Below, one piece after another: positions 31,512 through 39,865 of a DNA stretch of 64,000 nucleotides. The position numbers were made by a program, and so were the translations under genes. The notes under the pieces were generated by a model. It was given only the letters and a program-made list of their open reading frames with translations. It made no database searches and was not told the DNA's origin. The DNA is taken from positions 1 to 64,000 of the forward strand of contig JBAZFB010000002.1 in NCBI GenBank assembly GCA_041653595.1, written 5' to 3'. Position 1 is the stretch's first letter; the number at the start of each line of letters is the position of its first letter. This DNA comes from Candidatus Omnitrophota bacterium (GTDB lineage: Bacteria > Omnitrophota > Gorgyraeia > Pluralincolimonadales > Pluralincolimonadaceae).

Positions 31512-32591
31512 TTGGGACACAAGATCACTTTCATACCCGGCGACGGCGTAGGGCCGGAACTCTCGGATGCGGCGAAACGCTGCATAGAAGCGACCGGCGT
31601 CGATATCGAATGGGAAATCTTCGACGCGGGCATAGATGTCATGGAGAAATACGGCACGCCGCTTCCCGAGCACGTCCTCGCTTCCATAAGGAAGAACAAG
31701 GTAGCCATCAAAGGGCCGATCACGACGCCTGTCGGCACCGGAATACGCAGCGTAAACGTTGAGCTCAGGAAAGCCCTGGAATTATACGCCTGCCTGCGCC
31801 CGTGCAAATCTTATAAAGGGGTCAGGAGCAGGTACGATAAGGTCGATATCGTTATCGTGCGGGAGAATACCGAGGACCTTTACGCGGGAGTGGAATTCGA
31901 ACCGGGCACCCCGGACTGCAAGAAAGTCATAGACAATATCAACGCCTTATCCAAAAAACAGATAAGGCCGGATTCAGCGATAAGCATAAAACCGATATCG
32001 AAGTTCGCATCGGAACGGATAGTGAAATACGCTTTTGAATACGCGGTAAAGAACGGCAGGAAGAAGGTGACCTGCATACATAAAGCTAATATCATGAAGG
32101 CGACCGACGGGTTGTTCCTCGCGACAGCGAGGGAAGTCGCCGCTAAGTACGCGGGAAAAGTGGAATTCGAGGACAGGATCGTCGATAACATTTGCATGCA
32201 GCTCGTCCAGAGGCCCGAGGAATATGATATTCTCGTCCTTCCCAACCTGTACGGCGACATAATATCCGACCTTTGCGCCGGGCTTGTCGGAGGGCTGGGG
32301 CTGGCTCCGGGCGCGAACATCGGCGATAATTGCGCGGTCTTTGAGGCGACTCACGGCAGCGCGCCTAAATATAAAGGCATGAACAAGGTAAATCCCACCG
32401 CTATGATCCTTTCCGGAGTGTTGATGCTGCGCCATATAGGCGAGAAGAATGCCGCAGACCGGCTGGAGAACGCCGTGAAGAAGATGATCGCCGACGGAAA
32501 ATTCGTCACTTACGACCTGAAGGCGGAACGCAGCGACCCGACCGCGGTCGGCACACGCCAGATGGCAGACGCGATAATAAAGGCGCTCTAA
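31512..32591 (+). CDS. Isocitrate/isopropylmalate dehydrogenase family, probably NAD-dependent isocitrate dehydrogenase
   Basis: A 359-residue beta-decarboxylating dehydrogenase. The N-terminal IPGDGVGPEL motif and the metal-binding NLYGDIISDLCAGL block are clear. The substrate helix reads RSVNVELRK, the S-x-N-x-x-L-R pattern of isocitrate dehydrogenases, and not the E-x-x-L-L pattern of isopropylmalate dehydrogenases, so isocitrate to 2-oxoglutarate is the likely reaction. The length fits the short NAD type. Homoisocitrate dehydrogenase is the main alternative. Start is TTG after AAGGAGAT. Confidence 0.85.
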   Translation: MGHKITFIPGDGVGPELSDAAKRCIEATGVDIEWEIFDAGIDVMEKYGTPLPEHVLASIRKNKVAIKGPITTPVGTGIRSVNVELRKALELYACLRPCKSYKGVRSRYDKVDIVIVRENTEDLYAGVEFEPGTPDCKKVIDNINALSKKQIRPDSAISIKPISKFASERIVKYAFEYAVKNGRKKVTCIHKANIMKATDGLFLATAREVAAKYAGKVEFEDRIVDNICMQLVQRPEEYDILVLPNLYGDIISDLCAGLVGGLGLAPGANIGDNCAVFEATHGSAPKYKGMNKVNPTAMILSGVLMLRHIGEKNAADRLENAVKKMIADGKFVTYDLKAERSDPTAVGTRQMADAIIKAL

Positions 32592-32610
32592 CCCGCCGGA
32601 ATATCTTCCC

Positions 32611-33927
32611 ATGAAAAACTACGATATATGCATCATCGGCGCAGGACCCGGCGGCACGGCCGCGGCGCTCGAGGCCTCATTTCTGGGTGCGACGGTTGCG
32701 CTCATCGAAAGGGATGAGATCGGCGGCGTATGCCTGAATAGGGGCTGCATCCCGACCAAGGCCCGTTTAAAGTCCGCTTTTCTTTACGATGAATTCAAGC
32801 GTTCAGCCGAATTCGGCATAACGTCAAAAAATTTCGACTTCGACCTTTCTTCCATACGCCACCGCTCCTCCGATATAGTGGCCCGCCTGAAAGACCAGCT
32901 CGACCAATCGCTAAAGGCCCGGAAGGTGGATGTAATAAAAGGCGAGGCGGTTTTTGAGGATAAAGGGACGGTAACTGTCGGCGGAGAGAAGTTATCCGCG
33001 AGCGTCTTTATTATAGCGACCGGGTCCACGCCGAAAGCGCTCGGGACGGCCAAGTCGGACAAAAAAAGGATATTCTATTCCGAAGAGATACTCGGCCTCG
33101 ATAAGATGCCTGAGGATATCACGATAATCGGCGGCGGCGCCATAGGATGCGAATTCGCGTCTTTCTTCTCGGCCCTTGGCTCCAAAGTTACCATTATAGA
33201 GATGATGGAGCGGATATTGCCGAGGGAAGATAAGGATCTTTCGAACAGGCTCGAAGGCATATTTAAGAAAAAAGGCATAGAGGTGATAACAGGCGTGGCT
33301 TCGCCGGATATCGGCAAGATCTCCTCCGAGGTCATCCTCGTCTCGGTCGGACGTTCGCCGAATACGGTCGGAATGGGATTGGAAAAAGCCGGCGTATCCG
33401 TAAAGGACGGCCGCATAATCGTCGACGGGTATTTAAAGACATCGGCCCCAAATATTTTCGCCAGCGGGGATTGCATCGGAAGATATAACCTCGCGCACGC
33501 CGCGTCGGCCGAGGGAAAGGCTGCCGCGCGAAACGCCCTCGGGAAAGAGGCGGCGATGGATTACGGGATAATGCCTGTTTGCGTCTATTCGTTCCCGGAG
33601 GCCGGGAGCGTAGGCCTGAACTCAGATGAGGCGGGTAATAAAGGATATGAGGCGGTAACCGGCCGCGCTTTCTTCGCGGGATCGGGAAGGGCACTCGCCC
33701 AGCGGGAAACGGAAGGCTTTGTAAAGTTGACGGCCGACAAAAAGACAGGCAAGATACTCGGGGCGCAGATATTGGGCTATAACGCGTCGGAACTCATTGG
33801 CATAATAAGCGTCGCCATAAAGGGCGGGCTATCCCTAAGAGACCTGGCCGATGTCGTCCAGCCGCATCCGGCTTTCTCCGAGGCGGTCCAGGAGGCTGCA
33901 GCAAATATATTGAGGCAGCCGAAATGA
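32611..33927 (+). CDS. lpdA: Dihydrolipoyl dehydrogenase (E3)
   Basis: A 438-residue FAD flavoprotein that reoxidises dihydrolipoyl groups with NAD. The FAD fingerprint GAGPGG is at 10-15, the redox-active disulfide is C41 and C46 in GGVCLNRGCIPTK, and the C-terminal active-site pair is H419 and E424 in HPAFSE. It is somewhat shorter than the usual 460-470. The next genes are lipoyl synthase and a lipoyl-domain protein, which supports the call over mercuric reductase or glutathione reductase. Confidence 0.92.
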   Translation: MKNYDICIIGAGPGGTAAALEASFLGATVALIERDEIGGVCLNRGCIPTKARLKSAFLYDEFKRSAEFGITSKNFDFDLSSIRHRSSDIVARLKDQLDQSLKARKVDVIKGEAVFEDKGTVTVGGEKLSASVFIIATGSTPKALGTAKSDKKRIFYSEEILGLDKMPEDITIIGGGAIGCEFASFFSALGSKVTIIEMMERILPREDKDLSNRLEGIFKKKGIEVITGVASPDIGKISSEVILVSVGRSPNTVGMGLEKAGVSVKDGRIIVDGYLKTSAPNIFASGDCIGRYNLAHAASAEGKAAARNALGKEAAMDYGIMPVCVYSFPEAGSVGLNSDEAGNKGYEAVTGRAFFAGSGRALAQRETEGFVKLTADKKTGKILGAQILGYNASELIGIISVAIKGGLSLRDLADVVQPHPAFSEAVQEAAANILRQPK

Positions 33928-34763
33928 TAGCCAAGCCCCGCTGGCTTAGAAGGGATATCGTATCCTCGCCGAAGATAGAGGAGACAAGAAAATTCCTCAG
34001 GGATTCTTCGGTCAACACCGTCTGCGAAAGCGCCAAATGCCCTAATTTATGCGAATGCTTCGGCAGGGGCGTGGCGACTTTTATAATTCTCGGCGATACC
34101 TGCACGAGAGGATGCAGGTTCTGCGCGGTAAATGAGGGGATCCCTTCCGCGCCTGACCGGGAAGAGCCTTCGAAAGTTTACGAGGCCGCCAGGAAATTAA
34201 ACCTTAACTATATTGTCGTCACATCGGTCACAAGGGATGACCTCCCGGACGGGGGAGCGGCGCATTATGCCGCGACTGTCGGATACCTGCGCGAGAGATT
34301 AAGCGGCGTAAAAATAGAGGTCCTCGTCCCGGATTTCATGGGGCGGGCGGAGCATATCGATAAGGTATGCGGAGCGGGGATAGATGTCTTCGCGCATAAT
34401 CTCGATACGGTCAGGAGGCTCCATAAAGCCGTCAAGCCGAAAAGCGATTACAATCTTTCGCTTACCGTATTGGGGAAAGCCAGGGATATATCGCGCGGCG
34501 GCATACCTACCAAGAGCGGCCTCATGCTCGGCCTCGGCGAGACAGAGGAAGAAGTGGTCTCAACGATGAAGGACCTGCGATGGGCGGGGTGCGATATTAT
34601 CACTCTCGGGCAATACCTGAAGCCGTCCCTGGGCAAGACAGAGGAGCGTGAGTTTATATCTCCAAAAATGTTTGAAAAATACGAAGAAATAGCGTATAAT
34701 TTAGGCTTTACAAGGGTGAGCTCAGGACCGTTTGTCAGGAGTTCCTATCATTCAACCTGTTAA
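33924..34763 (+). CDS. lipA: Lipoyl synthase
   Basis: Radical SAM enzyme that inserts two sulfurs into protein-bound octanoyl groups. 279 residues. The auxiliary cluster ligands are C34, C39 and C45 (C-x4-C-x5-C) and the radical SAM cluster ligands are C60, C64 and C67 (C-x3-C-x2-C). The C-terminal RSSYH segment carries the conserved serine that binds the auxiliary cluster. The start overlaps lpdA by four bases. No lipB or lplA is in this window. Confidence 0.96.
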   Translation: MIAKPRWLRRDIVSSPKIEETRKFLRDSSVNTVCESAKCPNLCECFGRGVATFIILGDTCTRGCRFCAVNEGIPSAPDREEPSKVYEAARKLNLNYIVVTSVTRDDLPDGGAAHYAATVGYLRERLSGVKIEVLVPDFMGRAEHIDKVCGAGIDVFAHNLDTVRRLHKAVKPKSDYNLSLTVLGKARDISRGGIPTKSGLMLGLGETEEEVVSTMKDLRWAGCDIITLGQYLKPSLGKTEEREFISPKMFEKYEEIAYNLGFTRVSSGPFVRSSYHSTC

Positions 34764-34789
34764 GTCAATTTTGGGTCAAGGAGGAGGAT

Positions 34790-35050
34790 ATGGCAAAAGT
34801 CATATTGCCTGAAGTCGGAGAAGGGGCCCGGGAAGCCACCATATCTTACTGGCATTTCGAGGAAGGCGACAGGATAGAGGAAGGCGAAGACCTTGTGGAG
34901 ATCGCCACGGACAAGTCCGCTATCAACGTGCCGGCTCCGTGCTCCGGAGTATTGACAGAAGTTTATTTTGAAGAAGGCGATATAGTCGAGGTCGGAGAAG
35001 TCCTCGCCAATATCGAAGAGGAAGAAGCGCTTTTTGAAGAGGAGGAATAA
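34790..35050 (+). CDS. Free-standing lipoyl-domain carrier protein
   Basis: An 86-residue protein that is one E2-type lipoyl domain and almost nothing else. The TDKSA hairpin carries K42, the expected lipoylation site; glycines flank it at the usual distances. The last 12 residues are nearly all glutamate. There is no peripheral-subunit-binding domain or acyltransferase domain, and no such gene lies next to it. GcvH proteins are longer and differ in sequence. Its placement after lpdA and lipA implies that LipA modifies it and Lpd reoxidises it; the partner enzyme is unknown. A strong AAGGAGGAG site precedes the start. Confidence 0.85.
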   Translation: MAKVILPEVGEGAREATISYWHFEEGDRIEEGEDLVEIATDKSAINVPAPCSGVLTEVYFEEGDIVEVGEVLANIEEEEALFEEEE

Positions 35051-35060
35051 GTTAAATTAG

Positions 35061-36245
35061 ATGCATGAAGCTAACAGGCTTAAAAGGTTACCGCTGTATC
35101 TTTTCACTATCCTTGACGAGCTGAAGGAGAAGGCCAAGTCCCAGGGCATGGAGGTCATAGACCTCGGCATGGGCAGTCCTGACCTTCCGCCGGCCCGCCA
35201 TATAGTGGATGAATTATGCGAGCAGACCAAACACGTCGTCAACCACCGCTATTCCAGGCCTACCGGAGAAGTCGAGAAGGCCTTCAAGAAGGCGATAGCC
35301 GATTGGTATAAGACCAAGTTTAACGTGGATCTCGATCCCCGGACCGAAGTATTGCCTCTCATCGGTTCTAAGGAAGGCATCGCGAACTTATGCCTCACGT
35401 TCCTCAACAACGACGATATAGCCATAGTGCCGAGCCCGGGATATACCGTTCATTTTAACGGCCCGATCATGGCCGGGGGCATATTATACAGCTTGCCTAT
35501 AAGCAAGGAGAACGGGTACAAGCCGGACTTAAAGAGCCTCGGCCGGGAGATCACCAGGATGGCCAAGATACTTTTCCTTAGCTATCCGCATAATCCCACC
35601 ACAGCTGTCGCCGACCTGGCTTATCTTGAAAGCGTCGTCGATTGGGCGAAGGACAAGGATATAATAATAGCTTACGACAACGCCTATTCTGACTTTGTCT
35701 TTGAGGGGCCGCCTGCCCCGAGCATACTCCAGGTAAAAGGGGCTAAAGATAAATGCGTGGAGTTCCACACGCTGTCCAAGTCGTATAACATGGCGGGGTG
35801 GAGGATAGGCACGGTCGTAGGCAACTCCAACATCATACGCTCCCTTGAAAAGACGAAGAGCTACATAGACTTCGGCCTTTTCCGGCCGATACAATACGCC
35901 GCTATAAAGGCGTTGACCGGCCCTCAGGACTGCGTAAAGGAACTCGTTGCTACATATAAGAAGAGAAGGGATGTCTTTGTCGACGGGCTTAACAAGGCCG
36001 GTTGGGAGATCGACAAGCCGCAGGGGACTTTTTATGTCTGGGCCCACATCCCTCCCAAGTACAACGCTCTTACATCTATGGAATTTTGCGCGCTTCTGGT
36101 CGAGGAAGCGGGCGTCGTATCTTCCCCGGGGACGGGCTTCGGAGAATTCGGAGAAGGTTTCGTGAGGTTCGCCCTCGTGGAACCCGAAGACAAACTTAAG
36201 ATAGCCGTCGACAGGATAAAGAGACTCCTGGAGAAGAAAGACTAA
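35061..36245 (+). CDS. PLP aminotransferase, LL-diaminopimelate/alanine aminotransferase type
   Basis: A 394-residue fold-type I aminotransferase. The Schiff-base lysine is K240 in SKSYNMAGWRIG and the cofactor-binding YPHNPTTA segment is present. The overall pattern (LPLYLFTILDELK start, DLGMGSPDLPP, RYSRPTGE) is that of the DapL/AlaC group, which includes LL-diaminopimelate aminotransferase and glutamate-pyruvate aminotransferase. The sequence alone does not settle which. The gene is followed by a terminator, so it ends the metabolic run that began at 30332. Confidence 0.85.
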   Translation: MHEANRLKRLPLYLFTILDELKEKAKSQGMEVIDLGMGSPDLPPARHIVDELCEQTKHVVNHRYSRPTGEVEKAFKKAIADWYKTKFNVDLDPRTEVLPLIGSKEGIANLCLTFLNNDDIAIVPSPGYTVHFNGPIMAGGILYSLPISKENGYKPDLKSLGREITRMAKILFLSYPHNPTTAVADLAYLESVVDWAKDKDIIIAYDNAYSDFVFEGPPAPSILQVKGAKDKCVEFHTLSKSYNMAGWRIGTVVGNSNIIRSLEKTKSYIDFGLFRPIQYAAIKALTGPQDCVKELVATYKKRRDVFVDGLNKAGWEIDKPQGTFYVWAHIPPKYNALTSMEFCALLVEEAGVVSSPGTGFGEFGEGFVRFALVEPEDKLKIAVDRIKRLLEKKD

Positions 36246-36270
36246 ACGCATTCTTTAAGTTGCCGTACGA

Positions 36271-36303
36271 TACGCCCGCCAGGATAACGGCGGGCGTATT
36301 TCA
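36271..36303 (+). terminator. Rho-independent terminator after the aminotransferase
   Basis: TACGCCCGCC at 36271-36280 pairs perfectly over ten bases with GGCGGGCGTA at 36289-36298 around an eight-base loop. TTTC-ATT follows. It lies between an aminotransferase stop and the ribosome-binding site of the next gene and marks a transcription unit boundary. Confidence 0.75.
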
Positions 36304-36313
36304 TTGGAGGCCT

Positions 36314-37441
36314 ATGTCGGCGAAGAAAAGGGTCCTGTTGCTTTATATCTCGGTCAACTCCGGGCACCAGAAGGCCGCGCTTGCCATCGAGAAGGCGCTG
36401 CGGCTTCTGACCCCCGAAGCGGAGATCCTTGCCGTAAACTCCTTCAATTACACGAACCCGCTCGTCGAGAAAGTCATAAACAGGACCTACCTGGGAGTGA
36501 TAAAGAACAAGCCTGAAGTCTGGGAATATCTCTACGACAACCCGAAGGTCTTCCGGAGCTTGGGGAGATTGCGCGATTTCATACATAAATTCAATTCCGG
36601 GAAACTGAAGACCCTCCTCGATGAGTTCAAGCCGGACGTCATCGCCTGCACCCAAGCGTTCCCTTGCGGGATGATCGCGGATTATAAGACGTCATTCGGG
36701 TTGAAAGTGCCGCTTATCGGCGTGCTCACCGACTGCTACCCGCATTCCTACTGGTTCTTCGATTCGGTCGATCATTATATCGTCAACTCCGAGGCGGCGA
36801 CAAAAAGACTGGTCGAACACGGCATCCCCAGGGAAAAGATAAAGGATTACGGCATCCCGATAGACCCGAAATTTACCGAGAAGGCCGATGACGAGGGAGT
36901 AAGGAAGAAACTCGGGCTTGATCCGGGATTGCCGACGGTCTTGATAATGGGCGGCAACCAGGGGCTCGGACCGCTCGCGGAACTCGTGAACGAGCTGAAC
37001 AGGATATCGTGTCCCCTCCAGCTGATCGTCGTGGCCGGAAGCAATAAGCGGCTGTTTGACTGGCTGGAGAGGAGGAAACGGTCTCTAAGGTTCAAGACCG
37101 TTGTCTACGGCTATACTACGGAAGTATACGAGCTGATGTCGGTCTCGACGCTAATAGTGACTAAACCGGGCGGACTTACGATATCCGAAGCCCTTTCAAA
37201 GGATTTGCCGATCATAATCCTGAACCCGATACCGGGACAGGAGGCCAAGAATACCGAGTATCTGACAAACGAGGGCGCCGCCGTTAAGGCGGACAGCGCT
37301 GCAGATGCAGCGTTACTGACGGAAATGCTCCTGGGCAACAGGTCGAAGCTCGAACATATGCGCGGAAACGCCCGGCGGATAGCGAAACCGCGGTCATCAA
37401 CCGATATAGCGAGGCTTATTCTCGAATGTGCGAACTCCTGA
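36314..37441 (+). CDS. Glycosyltransferase, GT28/MGDG-synthase family
   Basis: A 375-residue GT-B glycosyltransferase resembling plant MGDG synthase and bacterial processive diacylglycerol glucosyltransferases. The N-terminal domain starts with LLLYISVNSGHQKAA, carrying the SGH signature, and the C-terminal nucleotide-sugar site shows VTKPGGLTISEAL and NPIPGQE. It probably adds a hexose to diacylglycerol at the inner membrane. The start at 36314 was chosen for the GGAGG site ahead of it; an earlier ATG at 36260 lies in the terminator. It overlaps the next gene by 16 bases. Confidence 0.85.
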   Translation: MSAKKRVLLLYISVNSGHQKAALAIEKALRLLTPEAEILAVNSFNYTNPLVEKVINRTYLGVIKNKPEVWEYLYDNPKVFRSLGRLRDFIHKFNSGKLKTLLDEFKPDVIACTQAFPCGMIADYKTSFGLKVPLIGVLTDCYPHSYWFFDSVDHYIVNSEAATKRLVEHGIPREKIKDYGIPIDPKFTEKADDEGVRKKLGLDPGLPTVLIMGGNQGLGPLAELVNELNRISCPLQLIVVAGSNKRLFDWLERRKRSLRFKTVVYGYTTEVYELMSVSTLIVTKPGGLTISEALSKDLPIIILNPIPGQEAKNTEYLTNEGAAVKADSAADAALLTEMLLGNRSKLEHMRGNARRIAKPRSSTDIARLILECANS

Positions 37442-38280
37442 TATACAGGTTAGGACAATTCCTGGCGCTGGCCCTGCCGCTTAATGCGGTATACGCTGTC
37501 GCGGCCTTCCTGGCGAAGCTGCAGTATTCTTTTTCGCGGAAAGACCGGCTTACAGTATACGGGAACCTGCGCGCCATATTCCCCGATAAAGACGAGGAGG
37601 AGATCGCCCGGATCGCGAAAGAAGTATTCGTTAATTTCGCCAAATATCTGGTGGATTTTTTCCGGTTCGAAAAGGTCGACAAGAAGTTCCTTGCCGAAAA
37701 GGTAAAGGTCACGGGCCGTGAGAACCTGGACCAATCCCTTAAAGAAGGAAAGGGCGTCATAGCGCTGTCGGCCCACATCGGGAACTACGAACTGGGCGGC
37801 GCGGTGATATCGCTTTTAGGTTACCGGTTTAATGCCGTGGCTCTTGACCACGATAACAAGCTGATAAACGATTTTTTCATAGGGCAAAGAGCGCGCACAG
37901 GCGTACAGGTCATATCCCTCAGATCGGCCTTGAGGAGCTGTTTCGAGGCGCTGGACAGGGGAGAGGTACTCGCTTTACTGGGTGACAGGGATTTTTCAAA
38001 TCACGGCATAGTCACCAATTTTTTCGGGAAGAGGACGATGATCCCGAAGGGCCCGGCTGCCTTTTCCGTTAAGATCGGGGTCCCTATCGTGCCCGGCTTT
38101 TTGCTCAGGATGCCGGATGATACCTTCGAGCTGATATTCGATAGACCCATATCATACCGCGCCATCGGGAACCGCGAAGCGGATGAAAAGAAAGTCACCG
38201 GCCTTTGCGTAAAGGTCATCGAGGATTATATAAGAAGATATCCGTCGCAATGGTATATGTTCAGGAGGTTCTGGCTGTGA
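37426..38280 (+). CDS. LpxL/HtrB-family lysophospholipid or lipid A acyltransferase
   Basis: A 284-residue membrane-associated acyltransferase of the LpxL/LpxM family. The catalytic H-x4-E motif is H117 to E122 in SAHIGNYE, the N-terminus has a hydrophobic anchor at about 8-30, and the GDRDF segment typical of the family follows. In Gram-negative bacteria the family adds secondary acyl chains to lipid A. Because the neighbours are glycolipid-type glycosyltransferases, another glycolipid acceptor is possible. Confidence 0.85.
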   Translation: MCELLIYRLGQFLALALPLNAVYAVAAFLAKLQYSFSRKDRLTVYGNLRAIFPDKDEEEIARIAKEVFVNFAKYLVDFFRFEKVDKKFLAEKVKVTGRENLDQSLKEGKGVIALSAHIGNYELGGAVISLLGYRFNAVALDHDNKLINDFFIGQRARTGVQVISLRSALRSCFEALDRGEVLALLGDRDFSNHGIVTNFFGKRTMIPKGPAAFSVKIGVPIVPGFLLRMPDDTFELIFDRPISYRAIGNREADEKKVTGLCVKVIEDYIRRYPSQWYMFRRFWL

Positions 38281-38942
38281 GAGGTTTCGTAATAATTCCC
38301 GCGTTTAATGAGGAGATGCGTATCGGACATATCGTGGGAGAGGCCAAAGCCAAGGGCCTCGATTGCATAGTGATAGACGACGGCTCAGCCGATAAGACCA
38401 AAGAAGAGGCAAAGGATGCAGGCGCCGATGTCATCTGCCATACGAAGAACCTCGGCAAGGGTGTGTCGCTGAGGGATGGTTTCAAGAAAGCCCTGGAAAA
38501 AGGCTGCGATTTTGTGATAACGATGGACGGCGACGGACAACACCACCCGGGCGAGCTGGAAGGTTTCGTCAGGGCAGCCGAAAAAAGCGGCGCGGCCGTT
38601 ATCCTCGGGAACAGGATGGGCGATCCTAAAGGCATGCCGCTCAAAAGAAAGCTCACCAATTGGGTGATGTCGAGCTTCATCTCCCTGATCGCCGGCCAGA
38701 GGATGCCGGATACGCAGTGCGGGTACAGGCTCATAAGGGCGGAAGTCCTGAAAGCCGTGCCTCTTACCACAGATAAATACGAGATAGAGTCGGAGCTCCT
38801 GATAGGCGCCTCGAAGGCGGGTTTCAAGATCGAATCAATTCCCATAAAGTCCATCTATGGGGGAGAGAAGAGCCAGATACACCCGTTCGTAGATACCATC
38901 CGTTTCTTATCCTTCATAATAAAAACGGCCTTCAAAAAATGA
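38277..38942 (+). CDS. Glycosyltransferase family 2, dolichol/polyprenyl-phosphate type
   Basis: A 221-residue GT-A glycosyltransferase. The VIIPAFNEE start, the IDDGSADKT nucleotide-binding motif and the TMDGDGQHHP metal-binding motif are clear. There is no transmembrane tail, so it is of the soluble or peripheral kind that makes polyprenyl-phosphate sugars. The start is GTG at 38277, overlapping the preceding stop (GTGA) behind AGGAGG; longer starts would run far into the acyltransferase gene. It overlaps pcm by four bases. Confidence 0.87.
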   Translation: MRGFVIIPAFNEEMRIGHIVGEAKAKGLDCIVIDDGSADKTKEEAKDAGADVICHTKNLGKGVSLRDGFKKALEKGCDFVITMDGDGQHHPGELEGFVRAAEKSGAAVILGNRMGDPKGMPLKRKLTNWVMSSFISLIAGQRMPDTQCGYRLIRAEVLKAVPLTTDKYEIESELLIGASKAGFKIESIPIKSIYGGEKSQIHPFVDTIRFLSFIIKTAFKK

Positions 38943-39592
38943 AAGAGCGGGACGACGACTTAATCCTCAGGAATGAAATGGTCGAAGGTCAGCTGATACC
39001 GCGCGGGATAATGGATGCGGCGGTCTTGACTGCCATGAGGAAAGTCCCGCGCCACCTTTTTACTTCCGGTAAAAGCCTCGAAAACTCCTATGCCGATTAT
39101 CCTCTGCCTGTAGGCGAGGGCCAGACGATCTCCCAGCCCTATATGGTCGCCCTGATGACGCAATGTCTCGAGCTTAAAGGCGGGGGAAAAGTGCTTGAGA
39201 TAGGGACCGGCTCGGGTTACCAGGCGGCGATATTGCGGGAGATAGCCGCGGAAGTCTATTCGGTCGAGCGGTATGACACATTGGCGCAAAAGGCGCGGGA
39301 GCTCCTGGACGGGCTCGGTTATAAGGATATAAAAATAAAAGTAGGCGACGGCACCGAAGGGTGGGACGAATTTGCCCCCTATGACGGGATAATCGTTACC
39401 GCCGGAGCGCCGTCGGTCCCCGCGCCTCTCGTTGAGCAGTTAGCCGAGGGAGGGATAATGGTGATCCCGGTCGGCGGGGCGTTCAGCCAGGAACTCCTGC
39501 TCATCAGGAAAAATCAGGGCGAGATAACGCAGGAAATCATCTGCGGCTGCACCTTTGTGCCGCTTGTGGGCAAATACGGGTGGCAGGAATAA
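38939..39592 (+). CDS. pcm: Protein-L-isoaspartate O-methyltransferase
   Basis: A 217-residue repair methyltransferase that methylates isoaspartyl residues in aged proteins. The substrate loop VGEGQTISQPYMVALM and the SAM-binding VLEIGTGSGYQAAIL motif are unmistakable. It overlaps the glycosyltransferase by four bases and ends the envelope cluster. A palindromic element begins six bases after its stop. Confidence 0.95.
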   Translation: MKERDDDLILRNEMVEGQLIPRGIMDAAVLTAMRKVPRHLFTSGKSLENSYADYPLPVGEGQTISQPYMVALMTQCLELKGGGKVLEIGTGSGYQAAILREIAAEVYSVERYDTLAQKARELLDGLGYKDIKIKVGDGTEGWDEFAPYDGIIVTAGAPSVPAPLVEQLAEGGIMVIPVGGAFSQELLLIRKNQGEITQEIICGCTFVPLVGKYGWQE

Positions 39593-39597
39593 GCCAC

Positions 39598-39742
39598 GAA
39601 CGGCGACTTGTCCTCTCCGGGTCGCTGGCTCGCCCCTGCGAGTCTCGCTGCGCTTGGGGAAATTCTCGCTCTCCCTCGCTGTCGCTCGGGATCCGTGCCC
39701 GCTCGAATTTCCCAATCCCTCCGAGGACAAAGGTCGCCGTTC
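39598..39742. repeat. 145-base imperfect palindromic element
   Basis: The outer arms GAACGGCGAC-TTGTCCTC (39598-39615) and GAGGACAA-AGGTCGCCGTTC (39723-39742) are inverted copies that differ by a two-base insertion. A second inner pair, TTGGGGAAATTC (39654-39665) and GAATTTCCCAA (39705-39715), nests inside with a one-base bulge, and a CTCGC/GCGAG hairpin lies in the left arm. The interior is packed with CTCGCT-type motifs. No coding potential is convincing. It could be a miniature mobile element, a REP-type repeat or a large terminator for the pcm unit. No target-site duplication was seen. Confidence 0.6.
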
Positions 39743-39769
39743 TTGACATACTTCCTGCGGCTTTTGTGC

Positions 39770-39797
39770 TTGAAGTAGGCGATTTAAGCGTTATAAT
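39770..39797 (+). promoter_or_regulatory. Candidate sigma70-type promoter
   Basis: TTGAAG at 39770-39775 and a consensus TATAAT at 39792-39797 are separated by 16 bases. A separate TTGACA at 39743-39748 is too far upstream to pair with this -10 box. Transcription would begin near 39804, about 275 bases ahead of the Skp-like gene, leaving a long untranslated leader. Confidence 0.55.
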
Positions 39798-39865
39798 GAT
39801 ACCAGGGTAGTACAAAAACCCGTAAACTACGAATTCGTGTATTATATGTTAGAATGGGGGGAATA

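Noticed and set aside
39743..39748. TTGACA as -35 box for the TATAAT at 39792
   Set aside because: The spacing is 43 bases; TTGAAG at 39770 fits with 16 bases.
39537..39815. Short open frames on both strands within the palindrome after pcm
   Set aside because: The inverted repeat itself creates mirrored open frames; their products are arginine/serine-rich with no conserved look.
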